From assembly GCF_000294655.1 (NCBI RefSeq), contig NZ_CAHP01000026.1, forward strand, positions 21,634 through 85,633: a stretch of 64,000 bases of DNA, in the 5' to 3' direction. Shown in pieces: positions 48,306 through 55,116 of this stretch. The stretch is from Magnetospirillum molischianum DSM 120 (lineage in GTDB: Bacteria > Pseudomonadota > Alphaproteobacteria > Rhodospirillales > Magnetospirillaceae). The notes under the pieces were generated by a model. That model saw only the letters and a list, made by a program, of their open reading frames with translations, did no database searches and was not told where the DNA came from. Position numbers and translations under genes: made by a program. Position 1 is the stretch's first letter. The number at the start of each line of letters is the position of its first letter.

Positions 48306-49054
48306 TCCGCAGGCGCCTGCGCCTGTCCACGACGGCCTGGGCTTTGCTGATTTCATTGGTGCTGCATCTGGCCGCGATTCTGGCGGTGAGGCAGATCGAG
48401 GTCTACATCCCCTTCGATCCAGCGCAGGAGCGGGTGACAAACGTCGAGCTGGTGCCCCAGCTTCCTCCTTCGCCTCCACCGCCTCCACCTTTGCCATCTC
48501 CTCCGCCGCCCCCGCCGCCTCCCCCGGAACCAAAGCCGGAGCCGAAGGCGAAGGAACCTCCGCCTCCACCGCCGCAACTGAACCGTGCGCCGATCGCCAA
48601 GCAATCATCGGGGGCGAAATCTGGCGAGACCGCGCCCCGGCCCGCCCAGACGACGGCAGCGGTGGTCAGCGTCGAAACGGGAGGAAGTCGTAAGCCGACA
48701 GCTCCGGTGCGGGGTGGCCTCAGCCAAAGCGCTCAAGACTTTATCTTGGCCCAGATCCTGAAAATGTGGCGGTTCGATTCCGCATCGATGAAGGGAAAGG
48801 GGGTGGTGATCTCCGCTGTGATCGAGATCAATGCGGATGGCACTCTGGGCGGAATGATGAACCGCTCTGTCCCGTGGAATCCCGAGGCGGTGATTTCCGG
48901 CTATGACAGGCTGCCTCCCAACAGCGCGCTGCGGCGGGCATTGGAATCTTACCTGCTGGCGTTACGGCTGTCCCAGCCGTTGACCTTGCCGCCCGACGAC
49001 GGCAAAGGGTGGCCGCGCCGGATGGTTCTGCGTTTCGCCATCGACGATCTGTAG
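48302..49054 (+). CDS. TonB/TolA-like envelope-spanning protein
   Basis: A 250-residue protein with a single N-terminal membrane helix (about residues 11-31), a Pro-rich periplasmic spacer (runs of Pro with EPKPEPKAKEPPPP) and a C-terminal domain (about 145-250) resembling TonB/TolA C-terminal domains: FILAQILKMWRF, GVVISAVIEINADGTLGG, LPPNSALRRALESYLLALRL. GTG at 48302 overlaps the GT9 stop (GTGA). It may couple inner-membrane energy to an outer-membrane partner; no ExbB/ExbD pair is near. It converges on chrR, with 17 bases between stops. Confidence 0.8.
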   Translation: MIRRRLRLSTTAWALLISLVLHLAAILAVRQIEVYIPFDPAQERVTNVELVPQLPPSPPPPPPLPSPPPPPPPPPEPKPEPKAKEPPPPPPQLNRAPIAKQSSGAKSGETAPRPAQTTAAVVSVETGGSRKPTAPVRGGLSQSAQDFILAQILKMWRFDSASMKGKGVVISAVIEINADGTLGGMMNRSVPWNPEAVISGYDRLPPNSALRRALESYLLALRLSQPLTLPPDDGKGWPRRMVLRFAIDDL

Positions 49055-49071
49055 CACGCGGCAACGAAAGG

Positions 49072-49713
49072 TCACCCCATGAACGGGGCCATCAATCGGT
49101 TGAACAGGCCGGTTGGCCGGATTGGGTCGTCGCCGACGCAGAGGCACAGGCAGGCAGTATCGGAATCGGCGATAGGACGATAGAGGCGGTTGGCGTCCTC
49201 GACGGCAAAATCACCCGGTCGGTAATGGGTGGCCTCGTTGCGATATGCTCCCTGCAACACGACATTGACCTCGGTGACGGCATGGCGATGGCGCGGCGAT
49301 ACCACTCCGGCCTCCATCCGAATCAGTCTGGCCTGGGCGTGGCCGCAACTGACCAGGATCGCCTGGTCAATGCCGGGAGACATGCGCCGCCAGGGCAGGC
49401 TGGACGTATCGCCACCGCAATAGGCACCGATCGGGCCGGGCAGGGTGGAGGTCGCGCCACGAGCGGGTGCGCGGGGTATGGGGGGCGTGCGGTCGAGTCG
49501 GGCGAGTACGCTGGCCAGGGACTCTTCGGCCATCGGAGCCGCGGGCAAGGACTCAAGACGTGTGCCGCCCAGGGCTTCAAGCCGGGCAACCTCGGCCCGG
49601 CAGCGCGGGCAGAAGGCAAGGTGGGTGGCGACGGCCAGCGCCGTCGGCTCGTCCATCGCTCCGGCGGCATAGGCCGCCAGCAGCGCGTCGGAAGGGTGGA
49701 AGGAGGCGCTCAT
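49072..49713 (-). CDS. chrR: ChrR-type zinc anti-sigma factor with cupin domain
   Basis: A 213-residue protein of the ChrR family, which binds and inhibits the ECF sigma factor and releases it under singlet oxygen. The N-terminal zinc anti-sigma domain has THLAFCPRC (H-x3-C-x2-C) with an N-terminal histidine (FHPSD). The C-terminal cupin has H-R-H-x3-E (RHRHAVTEVN). In Rhodobacter ChrR a further His completes the cupin zinc site (from memory, just before the PVAD segment); here that region reads NRLYRPIAD, with no His. The stop of the sigma gene overlaps its start (ATGA). Confidence 0.9.
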   Translation of the reverse strand: MSASFHPSDALLAAYAAGAMDEPTALAVATHLAFCPRCRAEVARLEALGGTRLESLPAAPMAEESLASVLARLDRTPPIPRAPARGATSTLPGPIGAYCGGDTSSLPWRRMSPGIDQAILVSCGHAQARLIRMEAGVVSPRHRHAVTEVNVVLQGAYRNEATHYRPGDFAVEDANRLYRPIADSDTACLCLCVGDDPIRPTGLFNRLMAPFMG

Positions 49714-50294
49714 CGGCTTTCTCCCAATAGGGCCTTGATCCGCCCCATCGCCAATCTCATGCGGGATTTAACGGTTCCTAACGGCACATCCAGCCGGGTT
49801 GCGATCTCGGCATGCGGCACGTCCTCGAAAAAGGACAGAGCCACCACCCGCGCCTGATCCGGTGGCAAATGGGTCAGAGCGTCGCGGACCCTCTGTTCGC
49901 GTCGTCCGGTCTCTAATGCATCGTCGGCCGGTGGGGCCGGATCGACGATCAGTTCGGGGTCGTCCAGGTCGATCTCGGGCCGCCGTTCGTGGCGTAGGCG
50001 ATCGATCCTTAGATTGCGGGCAATGGAGAAAATCCAGGTTGCCGCCTTGGCCCGTTCGGGATCGAAATGCGTGGCCTTGCTCCATACCGCCAGCATCGCG
50101 TCTTGCGCCAGTTCCTCGGCCACCGAATCCTCGGTGCCCAGGCGGCGCAGATAGGATTTGATCCGGGGCGCGTAATAACGAAACAACTCGGCAAAGGCGT
50201 CCCGGTCGCGATTCCGTGCCACCGCCTGCAACCGGGCGGCCATGACCTGGGCTTGCGAGTCCGCTTCGGTCGAGACCTGTTCGCGCGAGTCCAT
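49710..50294 (-). CDS. rpoE: ECF RNA polymerase sigma factor, RpoE/ECF11-type
   Basis: A 194-residue extracytoplasmic-function sigma factor. Region 2 has RDRDAFAELFRYYAPRIKSYLRRLG and LAQDAMLAVWSKATHFDPERAKAATWIFSIARNLRID, and region 4 has VRDALTHLPPDQARVVALSFFEDVPHAEIATRLDVPLGTVKSRMRLAMGRIK in shorter pieces. Paired with chrR by a 4-base overlap, which is the ECF11 arrangement controlling singlet-oxygen responses in Rhodobacter. A GGGAGGATC ribosome site precedes the ATG. I looked for its own promoter (TGATCC-type) upstream and found none convincing. Confidence 0.94.
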   Translation of the reverse strand: MDSREQVSTEADSQAQVMAARLQAVARNRDRDAFAELFRYYAPRIKSYLRRLGTEDSVAEELAQDAMLAVWSKATHFDPERAKAATWIFSIARNLRIDRLRHERRPEIDLDDPELIVDPAPPADDALETGRREQRVRDALTHLPPDQARVVALSFFEDVPHAEIATRLDVPLGTVKSRMRLAMGRIKALLGESR

Positions 50295-50387
50295 GATCCT
50301 CCCGTCGGCTGGTGAGCCAGTCCACCGGATCGATTACCGGCGGAACCTGACCCAGATCATCGGCGCGACGGGAGGAAAAAGCCAGCA

Positions 50388-50543
50388 TCAGCCCGCACCG
50401 GCGGCCATCCGTTCATAGCTGACCGCCAGCGAGCGGAGCACCGGCCCGGCATCATTGTGGCCGTGGGCGATGTCGCGGAGCGCCCGCGCCAGGGCGATCA
50501 GGGTGGTCTTGTCGGTGGTGCGCAGGGTGGTCGAAGCCATCAT
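50388..50543 (-). CDS. Small 51-residue protein upstream of the sigma factor gene
   Basis: A short reading frame (MMASTTLRTTDKTTLIALAR ... ERMAAGAG) with AAGGAGACCG just before its start, a better ribosome site than most in the window. The peptide is helical, ends in a Gly/Ala tail and has no signal peptide. It lies on the same strand as, and 93 bases upstream of, the sigma gene. I do not recognise it. Support is the strong ribosome site and the continuous frame; expression would need to be shown. Confidence 0.5.
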   Translation of the reverse strand: MMASTTLRTTDKTTLIALARALRDIAHGHNDAGPVLRSLAVSYERMAAGAG

Positions 50544-50623
50544 CGGTCTCCTTGCAGAGCGTCGGTTATGATGGTTCTACGTGGACCCGGCCGGATTGGA
50601 TCACCAGCCGGGTCAAAAAAATA

Positions 50624-51052
50624 TCAGGGGAAGCCGCCGCCCGTTACGTTGGACTGTTTGCCGTCGGTCAGGTGCAGGTCTATTTCGGTAACCGGACAGG
50701 CGGCAACTCCGGTGCTGCGTCCGCCCATCGGCCGAACCACCGTCTCGACCATGCATTGCTGCGAACAGACCTCGGAACAGACCTCGATGCGGTTTTCCCA
50801 CAATTCGGTAGCGGCCTGAACGACATAGCCGTGCATCGCCCGCGTGTCTTCGTCGGAATAGCGGCCGCCCAGCGCCTTGGTGTACTCGGCGACCATCCGG
50901 TCGGGCGAGATATCGGAACAGCCACAATTGGCGACCAGACCGAGGAATCGGCCCATCCGGCCGTACCAGGCCGGTTGATCCGAAGGGGGCAGACAGCCGG
51001 GCAGCAAGAGCGGCAGCGCCAGTGTCAGCACGAGACCTCGCCGCCCGATCAA
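50624..51052 (-). CDS. Cysteine-rich putative lipoprotein
   Basis: A 142-residue protein with a short signal sequence ending in the lipobox LLPGC. The mature part has further cysteines in NCGCSD, VCSEVCSQQC and AACPV, so it has eight Cys in all, which could form disulfides or a metal site. I recognise no family. It overlaps the upstream small gene by 4 bases (ATGA) and lies 81 bases before the 51-residue gene. Membrane attachment is inferred from the lipobox. Confidence 0.7.
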   Translation of the reverse strand: MIGRRGLVLTLALPLLLPGCLPPSDQPAWYGRMGRFLGLVANCGCSDISPDRMVAEYTKALGGRYSDEDTRAMHGYVVQAATELWENRIEVCSEVCSQQCMVETVVRPMGGRSTGVAACPVTEIDLHLTDGKQSNVTGGGFP

Positions 51053-51372
51053 GCTGTCCGCTCGATATGGTCGGCGAGCCGTCCCAGCGCGGCGGACAGC
51101 AAGCGGTGATCATTGGCATCAAGGACGGCGGCCATGATCGCGGCGGCTTCGTCGCCGATCAGATCGATGGCCTGGAGCGCGGGCAGGACTCCCTCCTCGG
51201 ATATCAGGTCGAGAGCGGCACTGAAGATTCGGTGTCGCCCGCCGCGCGATTCTTCCCCCAACATTTCAGCCAGAGCCTCGGGACAGGGCTGCTTGCGGTG
51301 GACACGAAACGCGAGACCTCGCAGTAAGCGAGCTTTTTCAACTGAATCGAGAGAATTATTGCGGGCCATCAT
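51049..51372 (-). CDS. Unrecognised small helical protein
   Basis: A 107-residue protein, mostly helical and acidic/basic-mixed, without signal peptide or cysteine-rich motif (one Cys at KQPCPEAL). It begins MMARNNSLDSVEKARLLRG and ends ALGRLADHIERTA. A GGAGCAGGAGCG ribosome site precedes the double ATG at 51367-51372. It overlaps the Cys-rich lipoprotein by 4 bases, so the two are coupled. It is divergent from the SH3 gene. No family was recognised. Confidence 0.65.
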   Translation of the reverse strand: MMARNNSLDSVEKARLLRGLAFRVHRKQPCPEALAEMLGEESRGGRHRIFSAALDLISEEGVLPALQAIDLIGDEAAAIMAAVLDANDHRLLSAALGRLADHIERTA

Positions 51373-51478
51373 GGACGCTCCTGCTCCGGCGAACTCCGGG
51401 CTCGCAACCTTCGCTCTCGGGCTGGGGGTGCGTCAACCTTTTCACGAGACAGATAGAGGAACGACGAAATCGGGTGCC

Positions 51479-51509
51479 TTGACCGTAGGGTCTGCCTCCC
51501 GCCTATAAT
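51479..51509 (+). promoter_or_regulatory. Predicted promoter of the SH3-domain gene
   Basis: TTGACC (51479-51484) and the perfect -10 TATAAT (51504-51509) with a 19-base spacer, slightly long. The predicted start lies near the GGAGG ribosome site, so the leader would be very short. The only perfect TATAAT I recognised in the window. Confidence 0.5.
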
Positions 51510-51524
51510 GCCGATGGAGGATTC

Positions 51525-52037
51525 ATGCTGGCCTGCGGACCTAGAGATCTGACGCGGATATTACTGCTTTCTGCTGCGCTGTTGCTGCTGCCGGTTCCGG
51601 CCTCGGCATCCGAGGGCAGCGGACTGCCGTTGCCGCGCTTTGTCTCGTTGCGCTCAGATGAAGTCAATCTGCGCACCGGCCCCGGCGTGCGCTATCCGAT
51701 CGACTGGATTTATGCCCGCAAGGATCTGCCGGTCGAGGTGGTGGCCGAATTCGAAGCCTGGCGCAAGATCCGCGATTGGCAGGGGTCCGAAGGTTGGGTC
51801 CATCAGAGCATGCTGTCCAGCCGGCGAATGATGGTGGTGATCGGAACGCCCCGTCCGTTGCGGGCGTCGGATTCCGATTCCGCCGATCCGGTCGCGATGT
51901 TGGAGCCGGGCGTGCTGGGCCGTCTGCTGCAATGTCCGCGCAATCGCGATTACTGTCGCGCCGAGATCGGCCGCAGCCAGGGTTGGCTGCGGCGTGACGA
52001 GATCTGGGGTGTCTATCGGGGCGAGTGGATCGAATAG
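51525..52037 (+). CDS. Exported SH3-domain protein
   Basis: A 170-residue exported protein with a signal peptide (about residues 1-28, ending ASA). The core EVNLRTGPGVRYPIDWIYARKDLPVEVV and KIRDWQGSEGWVHQSMLS fits the bacterial SH3 (DUF1058/SH3_3-like) domain, and a second half DYCRAEIGRSQGWLRRDEIWGV repeats the SH3 pattern. Such domains often bind peptidoglycan or partner proteins in the periplasm. GGAGGATTC precedes the ATG. Convergent with the lipid kinase gene; a short hairpin lies between them. Confidence 0.88.
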   Translation: MLACGPRDLTRILLLSAALLLLPVPASASEGSGLPLPRFVSLRSDEVNLRTGPGVRYPIDWIYARKDLPVEVVAEFEAWRKIRDWQGSEGWVHQSMLSSRRMMVVIGTPRPLRASDSDSADPVAMLEPGVLGRLLQCPRNRDYCRAEIGRSQGWLRRDEIWGVYRGEWIE

Positions 52038-52044
52038 GCCCTAG

Positions 52045-52061
52045 GCAAACCCGAGGTTTGC
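52045..52061. terminator. Short hairpin between convergent genes
   Basis: GCAAACC (52045-52051), CGA loop and GGTTTGC (52055-52061) form a 7-bp stem, 7 bases after the SH3 gene stop and 18 before the lipid kinase stop. No T run follows, so terminator strength is doubtful. Confidence 0.4.
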
Positions 52062-52078
52062 ATCAAGCGGCGATGGAC

Positions 52079-53026
52079 TCAATTGATCGCGGCGGCACTG
52101 ATTTCCGGGCAGATCAGATTGACGGTTTCGTCGGCGATGGCGATTTCCGCAGGCAGGCGGGCGATGATATCGCCATCGCCCTGAACCGGGGCGCCGCGTG
52201 GTCCAGTGACGATGATCGACTTGGCCGAGATCACCTGGACCTCGGGCAGCTCGGTCAGCTTCCCCAGCGGCAGGGCGATGCCATAACGCAGCATCCCGGC
52301 CACACCGGCGGCGGGCAGGACGCAAATCTCCAACATCGGGGCTTCCAGGTTGGCGTCGGGGGCGGCGACGAACGGCCCGCCGTAAAACCGGCCCTTGCAC
52401 GCCACCACCATCCGGCCTTCGTAGCTTATGCCATCGGCACGGATGGTCAGGATCGGGAAGTCGTAGCCGACCGCCTGCTTCAACCCTTCGACGACATAGG
52501 CCAGCTTACCAGCGTGGCGCTTTAGCGTGACGTTCAGCCCGGCGACGACTTCGGCGTCGAGACCGGCTCCGGCCATCAGCAGAAAACGGCGGCGGTTTGC
52601 GGTGCCGAGATGGACCCGGCGCGCCGGGCCAAAAGCGATGGCGCGGGCGACTTGTTCGCTGTCGCGGGGATCAAGCCCGATTTCGCAAGCCAGCACGTTG
52701 GCGGTGCCGAGGGGGAGAACCCCCAGAGCCAGTCCACCCCCGGCCAGAGCCAGCCCGTTCAGGACTTCGTTGACGGTCCCGTCGCCTCCGGCGGCGATCA
52801 CCGCGTCGAACAGCGCCGTATCAGCGCGCGCGGCGAAATCCTCGGCATCGCCGCGTTTGGCCGTTTCCTGGATGGTGACGGCACAGCCCAGCCGTTCCAG
52901 CCGCTCGGCAACGCCGATCAGACGGCGGCGTTTATGGCGGCCTGCCGTGGGGTTGTAGACGACCAGAACCCGGCGTGGCTGGGTCGGCGCGGCTTCGATC
53001 GACGGGATCATCGTGTTTGCCAACAT
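52079..53026 (-). CDS. Diacylglycerol/lipid kinase-family protein (YegS/BmrU-like)
   Basis: A 315-residue protein of the DAGK_cat family. The glycine-rich phosphate site NPTAGRHKRR is near the N-terminus, and the catalytic GGDGTVNEVLNGLA follows, with LPLGTANVLACEIGL next; the C-terminal beta-sandwich ends QGDGDIIARLPAEIAI. It probably phosphorylates diacylglycerol or a related lipid at the inner membrane. The start is uncertain: ATG at 53024-53026 is chosen; another ATG is at 53009-53011, and a longer reading to 53110 would include an AT-rich Asn/Asp tail. None has a clear ribosome site. Confidence 0.88.
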   Translation of the reverse strand: MLANTMIPSIEAAPTQPRRVLVVYNPTAGRHKRRRLIGVAERLERLGCAVTIQETAKRGDAEDFAARADTALFDAVIAAGGDGTVNEVLNGLALAGGGLALGVLPLGTANVLACEIGLDPRDSEQVARAIAFGPARRVHLGTANRRRFLLMAGAGLDAEVVAGLNVTLKRHAGKLAYVVEGLKQAVGYDFPILTIRADGISYEGRMVVACKGRFYGGPFVAAPDANLEAPMLEICVLPAAGVAGMLRYGIALPLGKLTELPEVQVISAKSIIVTGPRGAPVQGDGDIIARLPAEIAIADETVNLICPEISAAAIN

Positions 53027-53103
53027 GAGCGGTTCTATATCTCGGATTGCCAGCGAATCATCAGTGAAATAATTGTTACCGACATTATTCATTTTGATGA
53101 ATT

Positions 53104-53131
53104 TTGTCAAAACTAAGGCGATCTATATGTA
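53104..53131 (+). promoter_or_regulatory. Possible promoter for the LpxH-like gene in an AT-rich spacer
   Basis: TTGTCA (53104-53109), 16 bases, TATGTA (53126-53131). It lies in a distinctly AT-rich stretch between divergent genes. The hexamers are moderate matches, and the AT-rich background makes chance matches more likely. Confidence 0.35.
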
Positions 53132-53201
53132 CAAACCGCCATGTCAGCACTAGAACCGCAACACCAGAGGTGTCCGGAACTGAGATTTGATAGGTGGATG
53201 C

Positions 53202-54035
53202 ATGAACGCCAGTACCAATGTAAAGCGGCGTTACAGGACTATCTGGATTTCTGACATCCACCTTGGTACTCGCGGCAGCAAGGCAGACGATCTGCTCGAA
53301 TTTCTGAAAAGCACGGAATCCGACACGCTCTATCTGGTTGGCGATATCATTGACGGCTGGCGGCTGCGCAAATCGTGGTTCTGGCCGCAATCGCACAACG
53401 ACGTGGTGCAGAAGCTGCTGCGCAAGGCGCGCAAGGGAACAAGGGTTGTGTTTGTTCCCGGCAATCACGACGAATTCGCCCGCGATTATCACGGCATTCT
53501 GTTTGGCGACATCCGGGTCGCCACCAGCGCGATCCATCAGACCGCCGATGGCCGTCGTCTTCTGGTTGTCCATGGCGACGCCTTTGACGGCGTGGTGAAG
53601 CACGCCAAATGGCTGGCTCATCTGGGTGACGGAGCCTACACCCTGGCATTATCGCTCAATCATTGGCTGAACGTGGCTCGCCGCAGCCTGGGCTTCCCCT
53701 ATTGGTCGCTGTCGGCCTACCTGAAGCACAAGGTCAAGAATGCGGTTCAGTACATGGCCAATTTCGAGGAAGCGATGGCCGAGGAAGCGCGCCGCTGTCA
53801 GGCCGATGGCGTCGTCTGCGGCCATATTCACTACGCCCAGATGCGCGACATGAACGGCATTTTGTACTGCAACGACGGCGATTGGGTCGAAAGCTGCACG
53901 GCCTTGGTCGAGGATTTCGACGGCAGTCTTGAGATCGTTCACTGGCTTCAGGCTCCGGGGATGTACCTCGATTCTTCCCTTCCGGCCCCGAAAGACAGCG
54001 CCATCGAAGCCTCACTGTTGCTCAGTCGTCCGTGA
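53202..54035 (+). CDS. UDP-2,3-diacylglucosamine diphosphatase-like metallophosphatase
   Basis: A 277-residue calcineurin-like phosphoesterase. All metal blocks are present: ISDIHLG, GDIIDGW, PGNHDEF, VVHGDAFD and GHIHYAQ. The pattern is like LpxH, which cleaves UDP-diacylglucosamine to lipid X in lipid A synthesis, but the protein is longer and belongs to the group often paired with a glycosyltransferase. The ATG at 53202 has AGGTGG upstream; an in-frame TTG 15 bases earlier is less likely. The next gene starts 29 bases after its stop. Whether it serves lipid A or another glycolipid is open. Confidence 0.87.
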   Translation: MNASTNVKRRYRTIWISDIHLGTRGSKADDLLEFLKSTESDTLYLVGDIIDGWRLRKSWFWPQSHNDVVQKLLRKARKGTRVVFVPGNHDEFARDYHGILFGDIRVATSAIHQTADGRRLLVVHGDAFDGVVKHAKWLAHLGDGAYTLALSLNHWLNVARRSLGFPYWSLSAYLKHKVKNAVQYMANFEEAMAEEARRCQADGVVCGHIHYAQMRDMNGILYCNDGDWVESCTALVEDFDGSLEIVHWLQAPGMYLDSSLPAPKDSAIEASLLLSRP

Positions 54036-54064
54036 TGACGTCTGGACTGTCGCAAGGAGAAGGA

Positions 54065-55111
54065 ATGCGCATTCTTGTCGTCTCGGATGCCTGGCTTCCT
54101 CAGGTCAATGGTGTCGTCCGCACTCTCGATACACTGAGAAGCGAATTGCAAAGGGTCGGCCACGAGGTGGTTATGGTCACGCCCGAGCGCTTTCGCACCG
54201 TGCCTTGTCCGACCTATCCAGAGATCCGGCTGGCGGTTCGTCCCGGTCCTCGGGTGGCCCGGCTGATCGAGGAATCACAGCCCTGTGCGATCCATATCGC
54301 CACCGAGGGGCCGCTGGGCTGGGCGGCGCGGCGCTACTGCCTGCGACGGCGGTTGCCCTTCACCACCGCGTATCACACTCGCTTTCCCGAATACATCAAG
54401 GCGCGGTTTCGTGTGCCGTTGCCGCTGTCTTATGCGGTGATGCGGCGGTTCCATTCCCCGTCGTCGCGGGTGATGGTGGCGACCCAGGGGATCGAGACCG
54501 AATTGGAACGGCGCGGGTTTCACCGGATCGGCCGGTGGTCGCGCGGTGTCGATACCGAGATGTTCCGTCCCCGTCCCGAAGCAAAAGGCGAAGGCGGTCC
54601 CTTTGCCGGTTTGCCCCGGCCGATCTTTTTGTATGTCGGGCGGGTCGCGGTCGAAAAGAACGTCGCGGCGTTCCTGGCGCTGGACCTGCCCGGCACCAAG
54701 GTCGTGGTCGGCGACGGGCCGCAACTTGACGACCTGCGCCGTCGCCATCCCGAAGCCCACTTCGCCGGAGCCCAGTTCGGGGAAAAGCTCGCTTGGCATT
54801 ATGCCGCCGGGGACGTGTTCGTTTTTCCCAGCCGCACCGACACCTTCGGTTTGGTTCTGCTCGAAGCGCTGGCCTCGGGGCTGCCGGTGGCGGCCTATCC
54901 GGTGCCGGGACCGCTTGACGTGATCGGAACCAGTCCGGTGGGACGGCTGGACAATGATTTGGGGACGGCTGCGTTAGCCGTGCTCGGCACCGATCCGGTG
55001 CTGTGCCGTGCTCATGCCCTCGACTTCTCGTGGGCGGCATCGACTCGCCAGTTCATCGAGAATCTGGCTCCGTTCGAAATTATCTGCTGGAAAGAACCGG
55101 CCCCGCTCTGA
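54065..55111 (+). CDS. GT4-family glycosyltransferase, glycolipid-type
   Basis: A 348-residue GT-B enzyme. It opens MRILVVSDAWLPQVNGVVRT, which matches the mannosyl/glucosyl-diacylglycerol group (MgtA/SqdX type; DAW-P-x-NGV motif). The donor site is FPSRTDTFGLVLLEALASGLPV with the E-x7-E pattern. It follows the phosphatase by 29 bases, with a GGAGAAGG ribosome site, so both are in one operon. The pairing suggests a glycolipid or membrane-lipid pathway; the acceptor and sugar are not known. Convergent with the next gene, stops 5 bases apart. Confidence 0.88.
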   Translation: MRILVVSDAWLPQVNGVVRTLDTLRSELQRVGHEVVMVTPERFRTVPCPTYPEIRLAVRPGPRVARLIEESQPCAIHIATEGPLGWAARRYCLRRRLPFTTAYHTRFPEYIKARFRVPLPLSYAVMRRFHSPSSRVMVATQGIETELERRGFHRIGRWSRGVDTEMFRPRPEAKGEGGPFAGLPRPIFLYVGRVAVEKNVAAFLALDLPGTKVVVGDGPQLDDLRRRHPEAHFAGAQFGEKLAWHYAAGDVFVFPSRTDTFGLVLLEALASGLPVAAYPVPGPLDVIGTSPVGRLDNDLGTAALAVLGTDPVLCRAHALDFSWAASTRQFIENLAPFEIICWKEPAPL

Positions 55112-55116
55112 TGTCG

